This document shows, in pieces, positions 42,522 to 53,109 of a stretch of DNA of 64,000 nucleotides. Every line of letters starts with the position of its first letter. Position 1 is the first letter of the stretch. The notes beneath the pieces were generated by a model. It saw only the letters and a program-made list of their open reading frames with translations, was not told the DNA's origin and ran no database searches. Source of the stretch: Nothophaeocryptopus gaeumannii (Eukaryota > Ascomycota > Dothideomycetes > Mycosphaerellales > Mycosphaerellaceae); assembly GCA_031771865.1 (NCBI GenBank), contig JASISA010000026.1, forward strand, positions 124,001-188,000, read 5' to 3'. The position numbers and the translations under genes are program-made.

Positions 42522-42736
42522 TTTGGGGATGTGTGGTTGTGCGTAGGAGGAATGCGACAGCGGCGAGTTCGTCTTCAATAATTTTTGGCTCGGTTCGGAA
42601 GCTCGGTGGAAGAGATTTTCCGAGTAGAACTAGTTGCGAAAGGAAGTCGCGACTCACAATAACATCACTTGAACATCAACATGGACACATGATAACAAGA
42701 CTTGACCGCTTCGAGCGGGAGAAGTAGCTGCCGAAT
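42522..42736. promoter_or_regulatory. Bidirectional promoter of ESF1 and POP5
   Basis: 215 bp between the two start codons. Both genes act in RNA maturation, so joint regulation is plausible. No consensus element was identified with confidence. Confidence 0.45.
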
Positions 42737-43370
42737 ATGGTCCGGATCAAGCACCGCTACCTGCTTTTGAACATCCTCTACCCAACCCCAGAATTTTCAA
42801 AGCAACCCAAAGCGAAATCAGAAGACGAACTGCCATGGACCGTCCAATTTAGAAGACCCAGCTCCGACCGCCTCGATGGTAAACTCTTGAGTCGAATGAT
42901 CCGAGATGGTGTCGCGGAACTGTTCGGCGACTACGGTGCAGGTAAAGTAGCGGGCAGTCTTCAAGGCAAGAAGAATCCGACAATTCACTTCGTCAAAATC
43001 TGCTGACTCGATATTAGTGAAATACACATCCCCCGCAACCTCCACAGCCATAGTCCGAGTATCACGAGACCACTACCGTCTAGTCTGGGTGGCTCTATCC
43101 TTCATAACCAAGATTCCAAAACCAGTGGACAAGCCGTGTGTGATTCAAGTCGCAAGGGTCTCTGGAACGATCAAGAAAGCTGAAGAAGAAGCTATTCGAC
43201 GCGCTCGTATGACCATTCTACGGGCACAGAGATCCAAGAGTGAAACTGAGCAACTACTCGGAAGCGTTGAAACGCAAGCTGGAGCCGAGGACGATGACGA
43301 CTTCAACATGGCAAATGGGATTGAGGATTTGGATGTGCCTGGGGAGGATGGCGAGGATGATGAAGATTGA
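42737..43370 (+). CDS. POP5: Ribonuclease P/MRP protein subunit Pop5
   Basis: 185-aa subunit of RNase P and RNase MRP (tRNA 5' processing, rRNA processing). Exon 1 (42737-42941) starts MVRIKHRYLLLNILYP, the Rpp14/Pop5 N terminus, and reaches LFGDYGA. The intron 42942-43017 (GTAAAG donor, TGCTGAC branch, TTAG acceptor) joins it to VKYTSPATSTAIVRVSRDHY in exon 2 (43018-43370), followed by WVALSFITKI and VARVSGTIKKAEEEAIRRAR. The last 40 residues are acidic (AEDDDDFNM, GEDGEDDED). Without splicing the frame ends at TGA 43004-43006 inside the intron. Length fits the family. Confidence 0.95.
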
Positions 43371-43431
43371 AGACGCCCCTTTGCATGGACGGGATCGAAT
43401 TTTGAACTTTGTTCATGGTGATTGGATGATA

Positions 43432-43483
43432 TATCACCACCAAGGAAACGATGCGAACTACTATCACCACCAAGGAAACGATG
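43432..43483 (+). repeat. 22-bp direct repeat
   Basis: An identical 22-mer beginning TATCACCACCAAGG occurs at 43432-43453 and 43462-43483, with an 8-bp spacer. It lies downstream of POP5 and is followed by a CT dinucleotide run near 43503-43520. Confidence 0.9.
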
Positions 43484-43728
43484 AGTTGCAAGATTCGACC
43501 CCTCTCTCTCTCTCTCTCGCCAGAGTATTACACACACCGCACCGGCTTGGCTTCCACCATCTTGGTCTCTCGGAGGCAGCCGCATCGTCGACTTCTTCTG
43601 CCTCTGCCTCTGCCTGGGCGCCGACGCAATGGCAACCCATTTCGATCTAAAAACCCAAGTCGATTAAAACCTTTACTAGCATTAGCACCAACCCTCGTTA
43701 CCCTAGCTATAAACCTCATCGTATTAAC

Positions 43729-43899
43729 TTACTTAGGAGGCTCACAGAAGTTGCAAGATTGCCTACAATCCTGTACTTCTTCCGGTGGTGCGATTGAACA
43801 GGCATGCGCGCAATCTTAGCCAGCTTGACTATTTGGATCTAGGCAGGCGAGGACGTAGGGTAGGATAGTAAGGAGGATGGTTGGGAGGATGAACTTCAT
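43729..43899 (-). pseudogene. Small cysteine-rich secreted protein, interrupted by one stop
   Basis: Too short for normal ORF calling. The ATG at 43899 opens MKFILPTILLTILPYVLA, a good signal peptide, followed by CLDPNSQAG and then TAA at 43816-43818. The same frame continues DCAHACSIAPPEEVQDC, then RQSCNFCEPPK, to a TAA at 43729-43731. The mature part would have six cysteines in about 38 residues, typical of small secreted, effector-like proteins. The TAA most simply replaces CAA (Gln), a C-to-T change. Whether an intact allele exists elsewhere is unknown. A 27-residue truncated product is possible but would contain only one Cys. Confidence 0.6.
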
Positions 43900-43986
43900 T
43901 GTCTATAGGTCTCGTAAGGTTTGAGTGGGTAGATAGTATAGTACGTATGCGAGCCGATGCGTTGCATCTTATAGATTCTTAATTAG

Positions 43987-44068
43987 CCGGGACGATGCGG
44001 TAGACGACTGAAACTAGCCAAGTTTCACCGGGACGATACGGTAGACATCTGAAACTAGCCAAGTTTCA
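43987..44068 (+). repeat. Tandem 41-bp repeat with hairpin
   Basis: Two adjacent 41-bp units (43987-44027 and 44028-44068), each beginning CCGGGACGAT and ending AAGTTTCA, with three mismatches. Each unit contains a 7-bp inverted repeat TGAAACT/AGTTTCA around the 5-nt loop AGCCA. Function unknown. Confidence 0.9.
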
Positions 44069-45147
44069 GTAATGGAGGTAAAGCTAAAGCCCGGCTCGAT
44101 CGGGGCGTCTGTTACGAAGAGAAAGTACTTGAGGATGTTATATGCTAGGAGCCGGATAACACAATTGGGTAGTACACAGATATACCGCAACTTCCGCGCC
44201 TTGGATCCTAGAGCTTCTAACCCGGAAATCGCTAAAGCACTAGCTAACTGGAAGATGCTAGGTAGCTGTTTAGAGTGAAGTAGTTCGATTGATTGATCAA
44301 AGGGGCTCTCGCATGTGAGCAGCGGTTACAGTTGATCCTGGGCTGGCTTTTAGCTTGGCTTGTGCAGTTAGTTACAAGGTATGGATAGGGAGTCCGTGAC
44401 GACCTACAACAAATAACTTCAGTCTTCTTAGCTACCTCCGGATCGGATTGGAACAAACGCGAGCTACATCATCATCAACTAGGTCGTCAACCATTCGGCT
44501 CAGCTGAGCATCGCGAGACGGATTCTTGGAGCTCGCCTTCCGTGGCCCAGGTGGCGGGCGTGCTTGACGAGCGTGACCGTTAGCAGCTGCGGAAGCATTC
44601 TTCAGCGCACAATGGCAAAGTTTTGGTGAACTTTTTCCATCAAGCACACCGTGGATTTAGCGAAAGCCGCTAGAACTCCCATTATCTCTCGCAGAGATAT
44701 ATCCAGCTTCAGAATTCACGGCACTTACCGCGGGTTGAACAGCCGGACGATCTGCTTCGATGCTGAAGCTGAAGCAAAGAAGGGAGTTAGTTAATGAATG
44801 CGCACCTTGGGACGCATGGATTACGTACGGATGAGCAGATGCGCCTCTCCTTCGTGGCATGAGAACACAAGGCAGACCTAAAGGTGATCAAGGTCGGAAT
44901 ATATTCATCCATTCCCATATCCTACTTGGGTATCACAGGTGTCTACTTCTCTCCCATTCCCTCTCACTCCCAGGTTCGCCAAACAACAACTGATCATCTT
45001 TCCACAACCCTCTATCACTATTCAGTATGCAAAATGACGGCCGTTTCTCGTCATCGCAAACCATGCTTTAACTCTTCCTCTCTTATCCCACGTTCTCTTC
45101 TGATCCCCTCAACTCGACATTCGCTTGATGTTCCTAAGATACTTCTC
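44069..45147. other. Intergenic, repeat-flanked, no supported gene
   Basis: A 68-codon ATG frame at 44072-44278 and a few others lack family support. Base composition here is poorer in GC and richer in CTAG/TTA words than the neighbours, suggesting decayed sequence. Confidence 0.4.
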
Positions 45148-47272
45148 TTACGAAAGATGAAGCGCCTTCTTCGTATTCTCGTATACAACATAAGTGATTG
45201 ACACCGCCGGCACGACCTTGAGCAGGTTCGGAGTCAATCCCTTGAACAATCCTCTCACACCCTCATATTTCAACGTTTGTTGGGTGACATCCATAATGCC
45301 CGTGTACCTATATCAATCCCAAGGTCAGCATCAAGCCCACCAAACTCTCTTTTGTATGACTTTGGTACTCACGTCCTCGGATGACTAGCAGTCCCCTGAC
45401 TCTGCAACCTAGTACGCAGCAGATTAATGGGATAAACCACACTCGCACCGATAGCTCCACTAAAACCACCCATGAGCGCCAACGAGAAATTGTTCGGCAA
45501 CGCATCCTCATCATGCTTCAAGTTCGGATTGAGGCGTCGATTTCGGGCAATGACATTCTTCTTCAGCGTCTCGAACACACTAAGGTCGATGGCCGCATAA
45601 GGGAACATGCCGACCAGCCCCATAGGCAGGCCTTTGTAGAAAGTGACGATGCCGTTGCGAGCCCACATTTTCTTGGCGGTGAGGAAGATTAGTCGGTTGC
45701 CGTGTTCGCCACCTGCGACGGTGTTACATTGCATTTGAAATTTGAGCGTGTCGAGGGGGTAGACAGCGGCTTGTGCTATCATGCCGGCGCAGCCACCTGC
45801 GGTGAAGAGTGACCAATTTGCGATTCGTTTGGGGTCGCCGTGCCCTTCGAACTTGGCGATGGCTCGTTTGGATGCCTGAGAATACTATCAGCAGTGACGG
45901 TGCCGCGCATGCGTAGTCATACCAACCTCGTATGCGCCGAACTTGACCGATGACTCCGGCATAACTTTGATGACATTAAGGCCATTTCCTGAAGAAAATC
46001 AGCAACACATCCGGAAACAAATTGGAATGACAGAGCATACCGGCAAAGAGACTTCGCATCCCGCCAGCTGCCCACAGGTCTTGGCACGCAATCCAGAGTG
46101 TCCTCATGCCGTGCTTTGCAGCAACAAGCGCGTTGCCATGCTTCACAGCTTTCTTCGCATCTTCCGCAGTCCCCGTCTGCGCGATCAGGTACACCTTGAG
46201 CCGATCGAGCGGCGCGGTTACGGTTCTGGAGGTGATACCCGACAGACCACCCGCCACGAAGTAGCCTACATTCGGCACAAAATCCGTCAGCTTCGTTGGC
46301 TTCTCCTTGCCCTGCTGTATCAACTCTCTCTCCGCAAATTCCATATCTTTCCGGCGTGCGGGCTTGATTGGAATGTACGGGTCGTCCTCCAACTCTTCGT
46401 CCTCCGCCAGCTCGTGCGGGCCGAACAGCTGCGGCTTGCTCTCGCTGCCTTCCCACATTTCTATGGGTTTGTTGTTCGAGCCGCCCGCATGCGACTGAGC
46501 GGGTCTGACGAGTTGGGTGACTGCGCCAAAAAGCGAACTCTTGAGGAATGCGAGGATCGTACCTAACCCCTGTAACGCTTCGTCGCTGATTTGCGCATCA
46601 CCCTCGGCAGTGAGCTTCGCAGTGGATTGGTAGTAAGAGAAGACGGCTTTAAGGCCGGGGGCATTAGCCGGTATGAAGAGTAGAAAGTCTGCAGTCACAT
46701 CCTGAGTCAGCCAGTGCTCTTGCTTTGCCAAAAAGTTCATATCCTCGGGTTCTGTGGGTCCTTGTATAAAGCTTCTGAGGGCTGTGTGTAATGCGTACCA
46801 CGCCATTCGCTGAAGTCGATTGTTCCATCGTGGTCTTTGTCGATGTAGCTGAAGAAGCGGTCCAGCCGAGCATTTGACACGGCCACGCCTGCTCGCTCGA
46901 AAGCGGATGACAGCTCGCTCTTGTCCAGGCGCCCACTATGGTCGCGGTCTATGGACTGAAATAGCTGCCAGAGCTCCTTTTCGGTGTGCGTGCAGAAGCG
47001 ACAGAACTCGTCGTAGCTGATTTTTCCGTCGTGGTCGATATCGCACGAGGAGAGCATGTCCTTGATCAGCGAATCTGCATCTTTCAAAGCTTTGCATATA
47101 AGTCAGCACCACAGGCTCCGTCTCCTGATCGTAGGTATGTCATACGGTGGTTCATAGAAACCAGCCCTCTCTTCAAGGCCTCATAGTCGAGAGTTCCCTT
47201 TTGCTTGGTGTCGAGCTTCCCCCACAGCGAGCGCAGACGCGACTCCCTGTGCGCCTCGGACTCGCCATCCAT
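45148..47272 (-). CDS. SAL1: Calcium-binding mitochondrial carrier (Sal1/SCaMC-like)
   Basis: Inner-membrane ATP-Mg/phosphate-type carrier activated by cytosolic Ca2+. Six exons: 47146-47272, 46799-47089, 46041-46688, 45927-45988, 45373-45875 and 45148-45307, encoding 596 aa. The N-terminal part has EF-hands (DTKQKGTLDYEALKRG, DIDHDGKISYDEF, DRDHSGRLDKSEL, DKDHDGTIDFSEW). The carrier part has three mitochondrial carrier repeats: GGLSGITSRTVTAPLDRLKV, GGCAGMIAQAAVYPLDTLKF and GGFSGAIGASVVYPINLLRT, each with the PxD/NxLxx signature. Introns (47090-47145, 46689-46798, 45989-46040, 45876-45926, 45308-45372) have GT-AG ends; the donor GTTGGT at 45926 is weak but needed for frame. An insert of about 70 acidic residues precedes the first carrier repeat. 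Confidence 0.93.
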
Positions 47273-48109
47273 AGCCGACAATCAAAGTGCTATCTCGCGG
47301 GCATTGCGGTCCTTTGGTGATTCGGCGCCGTGGCCTTCGGGTAAATTCGGTGGTGCGGAGGAGGACGGAGGTGGAGGTTGTGTCAAGTCGTAGTGCTTGA
47401 GTGATACTATCGTCGCGACGTGTCCAGAGAGGTGTAAGAGACGAGGGATGGTTTAAAAAGAGTGTCGCGTGGTACAGAGGGTCGGCAGTGCGGTGAATGT
47501 GCCTTGGTGGTTGCGATAGGTAGGTAGGTCGATCAGTAGCTCGGCTTGCTCCTGGTAGGGAGTAGAGGACGGCGGTCGGTCGCCTCTGGCTGTAGATGTT
47601 GCAACGCCGAGCAGTAGGTGTATATATGGATGAGTGGAATTTTACACCAGCAGGCCAGCTACACGGTTCCTGAGAGAGGGGCGTGCACGGTCAAGGTCGT
47701 GTGGGAATTGGACTGTTTCTTCAAAGGAAAGCAGAAGCCAGTGATGCCGACTTGCTTGCTGACTCATGCTATTGCTATTCATTCAAGTGGATTCGCACAG
47801 ATATCATTGCCGACATGTGAGAGTGGTCTGAGAGTGATTCTTACTCTCACCACGAACTAACTGAAAGCTCTACAGAGAGAAGATTGTCGATATTGAAAAC
47901 CATCAATTCTCTTTCCATCATCATTTTTGACTTCCTTCTGCCCGTACATTTCATCAAGCTCGGGTATCGTCGGCTCTTCCGTGTCTCTAGTCTAACAGAG
48001 AATGCTGCTGCCCTGGGCAGCTTTATGTACAACTCGGAATGCTCGGAGCCAGGCATGACTGAAATGCTGCCAATGTTGAAGTCGGAGGTCATCTTCTCGC
48101 AGTAGACCC
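47273..48109. other. Intergenic region, no gene seen
   Basis: Promoter of the carrier gene and 3' flank of the HAD gene. Contains a GTAG short repeat near 47518. Two or three short frames without motif. Confidence 0.4.
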
Positions 48110-49068
48110 CTACAACGAGCTCCCTTCCTTGACGTTGATTCCATACTCTTTGTATGGGAACCCCACCAAACTGTCAACAAGTCTTCCCCATCCATCTCCA
48201 ATCTCCCCTGGTGACCCTGTCTCCGTTGTCTTTCCATCATGGCTCACAACCCCAATGGTCTCATTCTTCTCCTCTTGCTCTTTATACTCACCCATCTGCC
48301 CCGCAAGTACCTGCTCCTCGCGTCCCTTATACTCCTCCAACAAACCCGGATGCGGACACCATATGACTTGCATACCCGCTCTTCTCCCACTCTCGACACC
48401 CGGCACTGAGTCCTCAAACACCAAACATTCCTCAGGCTTGATACCCTCTCTGCCCTCTCTTCTCAATCTGTCGTTGATGGTTTGAAGTGCAATCAACCAA
48501 ATGTCCGGCGCTGGTTTCCCTCGCCCAGCACCTATCCTCTTGTCATCACCAAGCACGCGATTCTCTTCATCGAAGACTTCGAATACGTCTTTCAATTTCT
48601 CCGTCTTCAGCTTAAAATTTCCCGCATGTGAGCTCGTCGCCAAAGCCATCTCAACCCTCGGCTCCGTCCTCCTCTTCATCGTCTCCAGCAACGTCGCGAC
48701 TCCGGGAAGAGGCTTACACATCGGAAACAACTCCTTCTGCCATTCTTGCACCTTCCTCATATACTCCTCCCTCCCAATCGGCAACTGTGCCCAATCATGC
48801 AATATCTTCCCCGCCGCGGGTCCCGGCCTCCCTTGCAGCTGCGCTTTGATATGCCAGGGCAGATTCGGTCGGCCATATTCGTTTAGGACTTTGTTGGTGC
48901 AGATGGTGTATTTATCTTCGGAGTCGATGAGGAGGCCGTCCATGTCAAAGAGACATGCTTTGATGGGCGGGAGAGGGGCGCTGGAGGTGGGGAGCTGTGA
49001 ATTAGCCGATGTGAGCGTGTGGACGCCATTCTGGGGCTTGCTGGGACTCACGATTTCGAGCACGCCAT
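48110..49068 (-). CDS. HAD-superfamily phosphatase (pseudouridine-5'-phosphatase-like)
   Basis: 295-aa HAD hydrolase. The DxD nucleophile motif is CLFDMDGLLIDSE. Motif II lies in MALATSSHAGNFKLKT, motif III Lys in GAGRGKPAPDIWL and motif IV in CLVFEDSVPGVESGRRAGM. This matches the HDHD1/YKL033W-A-type group, which dephosphorylates small phosphates such as pseudouridine-5'-phosphate or glycerol phosphates. The first exon is only 17 nt (49052-49068, MACSK plus two bases). The intron 48981-49051 (donor GTGAGT, acceptor CTCCAG) leads into exon 2 (48110-48980), reading SAPLPPIKACLF. Without splicing only a GTG start is available at 49063, so the spliced ATG model is preferred. Its acidic Glu/Gln insert near residue 245 is unusual for the family. 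Confidence 0.87.
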
Positions 49069-49388
49069 GGCTACGAGAAGTGTGCCTGACGTAGATCAGT
49101 CACTGTGGAAGTCGGGGTCAAAGGTGGATGGTGTTTGTCAAAGAAAGCGAGGATGTCATGCATGGACGGAAACGCAGGGTCAGGAACGGCCATCTGAGAT
49201 GTGGGGAGAAAGTGGGGCCTGTTGGACTGAGCCGAAGATGCTCTCAACAGTAGTATCAGTCAAGCAGAGCATTTCATCATACCATTGATCTCACTGAAGC
49301 TCAAACATATGTATCTTTTGCCAAGCTTTCATATCTGTCGTCGCTCCTAGGTCATTAGCTAGCCTCTCGCTAGCTGTTGCCATCATGC
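49069..49388. other. Intergenic region, no gene seen
   Basis: 320 bp between the HAD start and the Het-C stop. Short frames only. Confidence 0.4.
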
Positions 49389-51602
49389 TTAGTACTGATT
49401 ATATCCACCACCATAGCCATGCTGTTGTTGACTCTGATCATATCCTCCGTATCCACCCTGCTGCTGCTGCTGTCCATACCCACCTCCATATCCGCTCTGA
49501 TCATACCCCTGCTGGGGCGGTTGCTGCTGATGCTGCCAAGGCTGCTCATAACCCTGTTGATAGGCAGTCGGGTAAGCAGAACTACTCTGATCATACGTCG
49601 CAGGAGGCGGTCCATGAGAATACGCCCCCGGATCAGCCTGAATATTCCCTCTTGCTTTCTGCTCAGCGAGCATATCGAAAACACCACCTCGGGTAGAAGA
49701 GTGAGAAGTTGTCCCATTGCCGACACCGGGGATGTTGTACCCATGTTGATGGGCGATGTTTTGTACACCCACGAAGGATTGCTGGAGATTTTGGACTTGA
49801 TGGTTTCGGCCTGCTTTGACGCTTTCAGAAGATAGAATCTCATTGAGGCCTTGTCCGCGATCGCCGCGCTTGTTGACCCATTTCTGGACGACGGAGAACA
49901 TTTTGCGGTGGATTTCGAGACCTTCGTTGCGTGCGGCAGGATGATGGAAGACGCGCACGACGTCGGCGAGGATTTCTTGCTCGGAGACTTCGGGGTGTTC
50001 CCAGCCGTAGAGGATGCGAGGCGCGACGTATTGAAGAATTTCACCAGCGATCTCACCGGCGGGCTCGTTGAGGATGTTACTGAAGTGGTCTTTGCTTAGC
50101 ATGGAGTGGGTTGGATCCGAGGAAGATGGATCCTGCCAGACGAGGTACTGTTGATGCGCTGAGGAATCGATGACCGTTCCGGACCCTTGCTTCAACGCGG
50201 TAGAAGCAGACGCGATGATGGGCTTGATGAATGGTGCGAGCAAGCCCATGATGAAAAGTGTCACTTTCTCGGTAATCGTGTCAATCATCTTCTCGAGACC
50301 TGGAATTTTTGATACGATGGCGGAGATTTGACGAACTACCTTGTCACGGAAGGCGAGAAAGGGATAGATCTTCGCCATCGCAGCCGCAGCATCGACTTTC
50401 GGTGGTGCTGCGAAACTAGCCGTACTTTGGGTCTGCTGGCCTGGGATTGGATCCGCTCGAGATGCTCCATAGTTATCATAGCCGCCGTATGAGTCCTCCA
50501 TCCCGCGCTGGCCTCCTCCACCCAGTCGCTGGTTCTCAGCTGCTTGGGCGTCGGAGGCTCGTTGAAGGCCGATGGCTTCTTGAACCAAATCGCCGGTACC
50601 TGGGATCTTGGCGAGCACGTCGGTGAAGAAAGATGCCTCTTGTGCAGGGTCGCCACCTGCACTTCGCTTATTCCCCTCAGCCTCCGAAAGCGCCGCATTG
50701 AGTTGATCGACTTCAGTTTGGTTGACTTCTGTCTGTGTGACGTGGTCCGTAGCCTCGCCGAGCACAGAATGCAGAAAGTCAACGCCACCGAAGGTACCCG
50801 TGACCAACGGGAAGACATGCTTGCCGTTGAGGCTGATGCCGGCTTGATTTCCGACATGAGGGAAGACGCTGTTAAAGCCCATCTCTCGAAGGGCCAACTC
50901 AGTATAATTAGTGTGAGCGCCGAAGTCCTCCATGCAGTGCAAGCCCTGGCCAAGACATCTGAGCGCTTCGCACAAGTCTTCGTCACGGCCCTTGTTGATT
51001 CCGTGGCAGTAAAGTCTTCCAAAGTGAATACTGCGAGCGAAGCTCCACTTAATGTATCCGAGTGAGGTCGCGATGCCAAGATTTTCGTTCGCGATGTAGT
51101 TCTTCATCCCAGTGTGAGGGTCGATTTGAAGCTCGATTGGGTCGACTGGACCACGCAGTCGCTTGTCGACCTGCCTTGCATCCTGATTGTCTGCGTAGTC
51201 CTTCGGATTGTCGATATGCTCCTCAGGTCGGTAAACTCCCAATCGCTCGGAGGTGACCTCAAACTCAGCTGTCGCATATCCGAAACTCATGAAAGACAAG
51301 ATCCAGACCAGGACTCGAATGGTATCGGCAGGAACACCCTTGAGCGTGCCGACATCCACAGCTTGACTATAGTCCCGCAGCCAGTTACCAAAATATGTCC
51401 GTTTCACCATCATGCTGGTCCATTTGTGCCCTTTGATGAAGGCTACAGTGGTGAGAAGATCCTCAATGTCTCCATGTCGCCAGTTGTGACCTTCGATCTT
51501 GGAGATTGACGCAATGTTACCTGCTCCGAACGCTGCGACTGGCGACGCCAAGAGCAGGATGGCTGCAAGGCATAGCAAGACATACGTGGTTTGGTTGGCC
51601 AT
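49389..51602 (-). CDS. het-c: Heterokaryon incompatibility protein Het-C
   Basis: Intronless 737-aa secreted or cell-surface Het-C protein, one of the classical vegetative incompatibility determinants of Neurospora. A signal peptide (VLLCLAAILLLASPVAAF) is followed by the conserved core: GDIEDLLTTVAFIKGHKWTS, KRTYFGNWLRDYSQAVDVGT, LHCMEDFGAHTNYTELALRE and HVGNQAGI. The region after residue 290 holds the acidic segment where allelic specificity differs in Neurospora. The C terminus is a Gly/Tyr/Gln-rich low-complexity tail of repeated GYGG, QQQ and YDQS units (49389-49620). The start is the ATG at 51602. Whether it is polymorphic or active in this species is unknown; orthologues exist throughout Pezizomycotina. 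Confidence 0.95.
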   Translation of the reverse strand: MANQTTYVLLCLAAILLLASPVAAFGAGNIASISKIEGHNWRHGDIEDLLTTVAFIKGHKWTSMMVKRTYFGNWLRDYSQAVDVGTLKGVPADTIRVLVWILSFMSFGYATAEFEVTSERLGVYRPEEHIDNPKDYADNQDARQVDKRLRGPVDPIELQIDPHTGMKNYIANENLGIATSLGYIKWSFARSIHFGRLYCHGINKGRDEDLCEALRCLGQGLHCMEDFGAHTNYTELALREMGFNSVFPHVGNQAGISLNGKHVFPLVTGTFGGVDFLHSVLGEATDHVTQTEVNQTEVDQLNAALSEAEGNKRSAGGDPAQEASFFTDVLAKIPGTGDLVQEAIGLQRASDAQAAENQRLGGGGQRGMEDSYGGYDNYGASRADPIPGQQTQSTASFAAPPKVDAAAAMAKIYPFLAFRDKVVRQISAIVSKIPGLEKMIDTITEKVTLFIMGLLAPFIKPIIASASTALKQGSGTVIDSSAHQQYLVWQDPSSSDPTHSMLSKDHFSNILNEPAGEIAGEILQYVAPRILYGWEHPEVSEQEILADVVRVFHHPAARNEGLEIHRKMFSVVQKWVNKRGDRGQGLNEILSSESVKAGRNHQVQNLQQSFVGVQNIAHQHGYNIPGVGNGTTSHSSTRGGVFDMLAEQKARGNIQADPGAYSHGPPPATYDQSSSAYPTAYQQGYEQPWQHQQQPPQQGYDQSGYGGGYGQQQQQGGYGGYDQSQQQHGYGGGYNQY

Positions 51603-52116
51603 CTTGGCAGTACGAAGATCGAAGCGTGGTTGGACGAACGCAGGAGTAGTGGGAAGAAGTGGCCAGTATTAAAGAGCTTTTCCTGATGCTCGGCACGGAG
51701 TGTTTCAGCTGGCGTGTGGTGGCTGTGCAGTAGAGCCGTACCAGGCGTGCTGCCGAAGTCAAAGGAGTGAAATCTGCCGCTAATTCCTCCTTGCGCGGAT
51801 CAATTCGCTCGGATTGTTACTTGCGATTCCCGCCCAGCAATCGCTATGTTCTCAAGGGAGTGCATGGGATACTGTTATGCTTCCATCGCGAGAAGTCGCA
51901 GTGGAAGGCCTGAAGGTGAAGTCATAGTCTTGGCAGTCCGTGCGGTTGCTGCTGACTTCGCCATTTCCAATTCGTGGCAGACGCGTCGTCCATCACCTTC
52001 ACCTTCACATATGCGCATATCAGACATCACGGACATCACGTGAAAATCAAAACATGGCAGCAAGATGAAGCTCCCATCCATCATACCAGGACTCGTCAAG
52101 ACTGGGATTTGACACC
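51603..52116. promoter_or_regulatory. Divergent promoter, Het-C and cyclin C
   Basis: 514 bp between divergent start codons with no supported ORF. A CCATCACCTTCACC-type pyrimidine-rich tract lies near 51990. Confidence 0.35.
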
Positions 52117-53109
52117 ATGGCATCGAACTACTGGGACTCCACGCAGGCCAAATTCTGGACCTTCAGCAAGCCCGAGCTGGCAGAGGTGCGGCGGGAACTG
52201 GAGAAAGCGCACCAACCGCTGTATAACAAGTATCCTGTTCCAGACCGCCGCCTGATGAGCATCTACTTTCAGCAGCAGCTCACTAAGCTAGCTCGGAGAA
52301 TGAGCCTTCGGCAACAAGCACTCGCGACGGCACAAGTCTACATGAAGCGCTTCTATCTACGCGTGGAAATGAGGAAGACGAACCCATACCTCATCATGGC
52401 GACAGCTGTCTATCTTGCTTGTAAAATGGAGGAGTGTCCCCAGCACATCCGCTTAATGCTTGGCGAGGCAGCACGGCAGTGGCCGGAGCTCGGAGTCTCA
52501 GAGAGCAGCAAGATTGGAGAATGCGAGTTCGCTCTGATATCTACGTTGTCTTCGCGGCTCATTTGTCACCACCCTTACCGAATGCTTGGTGAGCTGGCTC
52601 CCATGTTTGGACTCAGCAGCGAAGAACAGCAGCTCGCTCATTCAATTGTTAACGACAGCTACAACACCGATCTCGTCCTGTTGCACCCGCCTCACGTTCT
52701 TGCCATCACTGCAATCTTCATGGCTGTTGTCCTACGTCCTTCTGGTCAGCCGCCCGGGCTCCAAGCCCACTCGACACACGGTCTACCAGGCCAGGTATCA
52801 CCGCCAATGTCATCTCCGACGTCAGCATCAGCCCCTGGCTTCTCGCCAACCATGTCTAGCAGCGCTGCTCAGCAAATTCTCGGCGGTTTCAGTGGCCTTA
52901 AGCAGGCTGGACCTAAACTGAGCAAGCTCGTAGACTGGCTCGCTGAAAGCAAGGTCGACATGTACGCCATTGTCGATGCAACACAGGAACTAGTCAGTCT
53001 TTATCAGGTCTGGGAGGAAAGCTATAGCGAACGCAGCTGCAAAGAGAGCATCACAAAGTTTGTCAAAGACGGTGGCATGGCAGGAAGCTCAGCCGGTCTA
53101 TCAAAGTGA
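52117..53109 (+). CDS. SSN8: Cyclin C of the Mediator kinase module (Ssn8/Srb11)
   Basis: 330-aa intronless cyclin that pairs with Cdk8/Ssn3 in the CDK8 module of Mediator and represses stress-type genes. It opens with MASNYWDSTQAKFW, the cyclin C N-terminal signature. The cyclin box holds LMSIYFQQQLTKLARRMSLR, QVYMKRFYLRVEMRKTNPYL and YLACKMEECPQHIRLMLGEA, then IGECEFALISTLSSRLICHH and DTDLVLLHPPHVLAITAIFM-like motifs (seen as NTDLVLLHPPHVLAI). A Ser/Pro-rich insert of about 50 residues (STHGLPGQVSPPMSSP) splits the second fold, a feature of filamentous-fungal orthologues. The C terminus ends GGMAGSSAGLSK. The start is the ATG at 52117. Confidence 0.96.
   Translation: MASNYWDSTQAKFWTFSKPELAEVRRELEKAHQPLYNKYPVPDRRLMSIYFQQQLTKLARRMSLRQQALATAQVYMKRFYLRVEMRKTNPYLIMATAVYLACKMEECPQHIRLMLGEAARQWPELGVSESSKIGECEFALISTLSSRLICHHPYRMLGELAPMFGLSSEEQQLAHSIVNDSYNTDLVLLHPPHVLAITAIFMAVVLRPSGQPPGLQAHSTHGLPGQVSPPMSSPTSASAPGFSPTMSSSAAQQILGGFSGLKQAGPKLSKLVDWLAESKVDMYAIVDATQELVSLYQVWEESYSERSCKESITKFVKDGGMAGSSAGLSK

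Noticed and set aside
42941..43017. POP5 read as two genes because of the stop at 43004
   Set aside because: The stop lies in a clear GT-AG intron whose removal restores the Pop5 sequence.
44072..44278. 68-codon ATG frame after the 41-bp repeats
   Set aside because: No homology recognised, atypical codon use and repeat-flanked; not enough to call a gene.
46737..47087. Independent EF-hand protein next to a carrier
   Set aside because: Splice sites at 47089/47146 and 46798/46689 join it to the carrier repeats as one Sal1-like protein.
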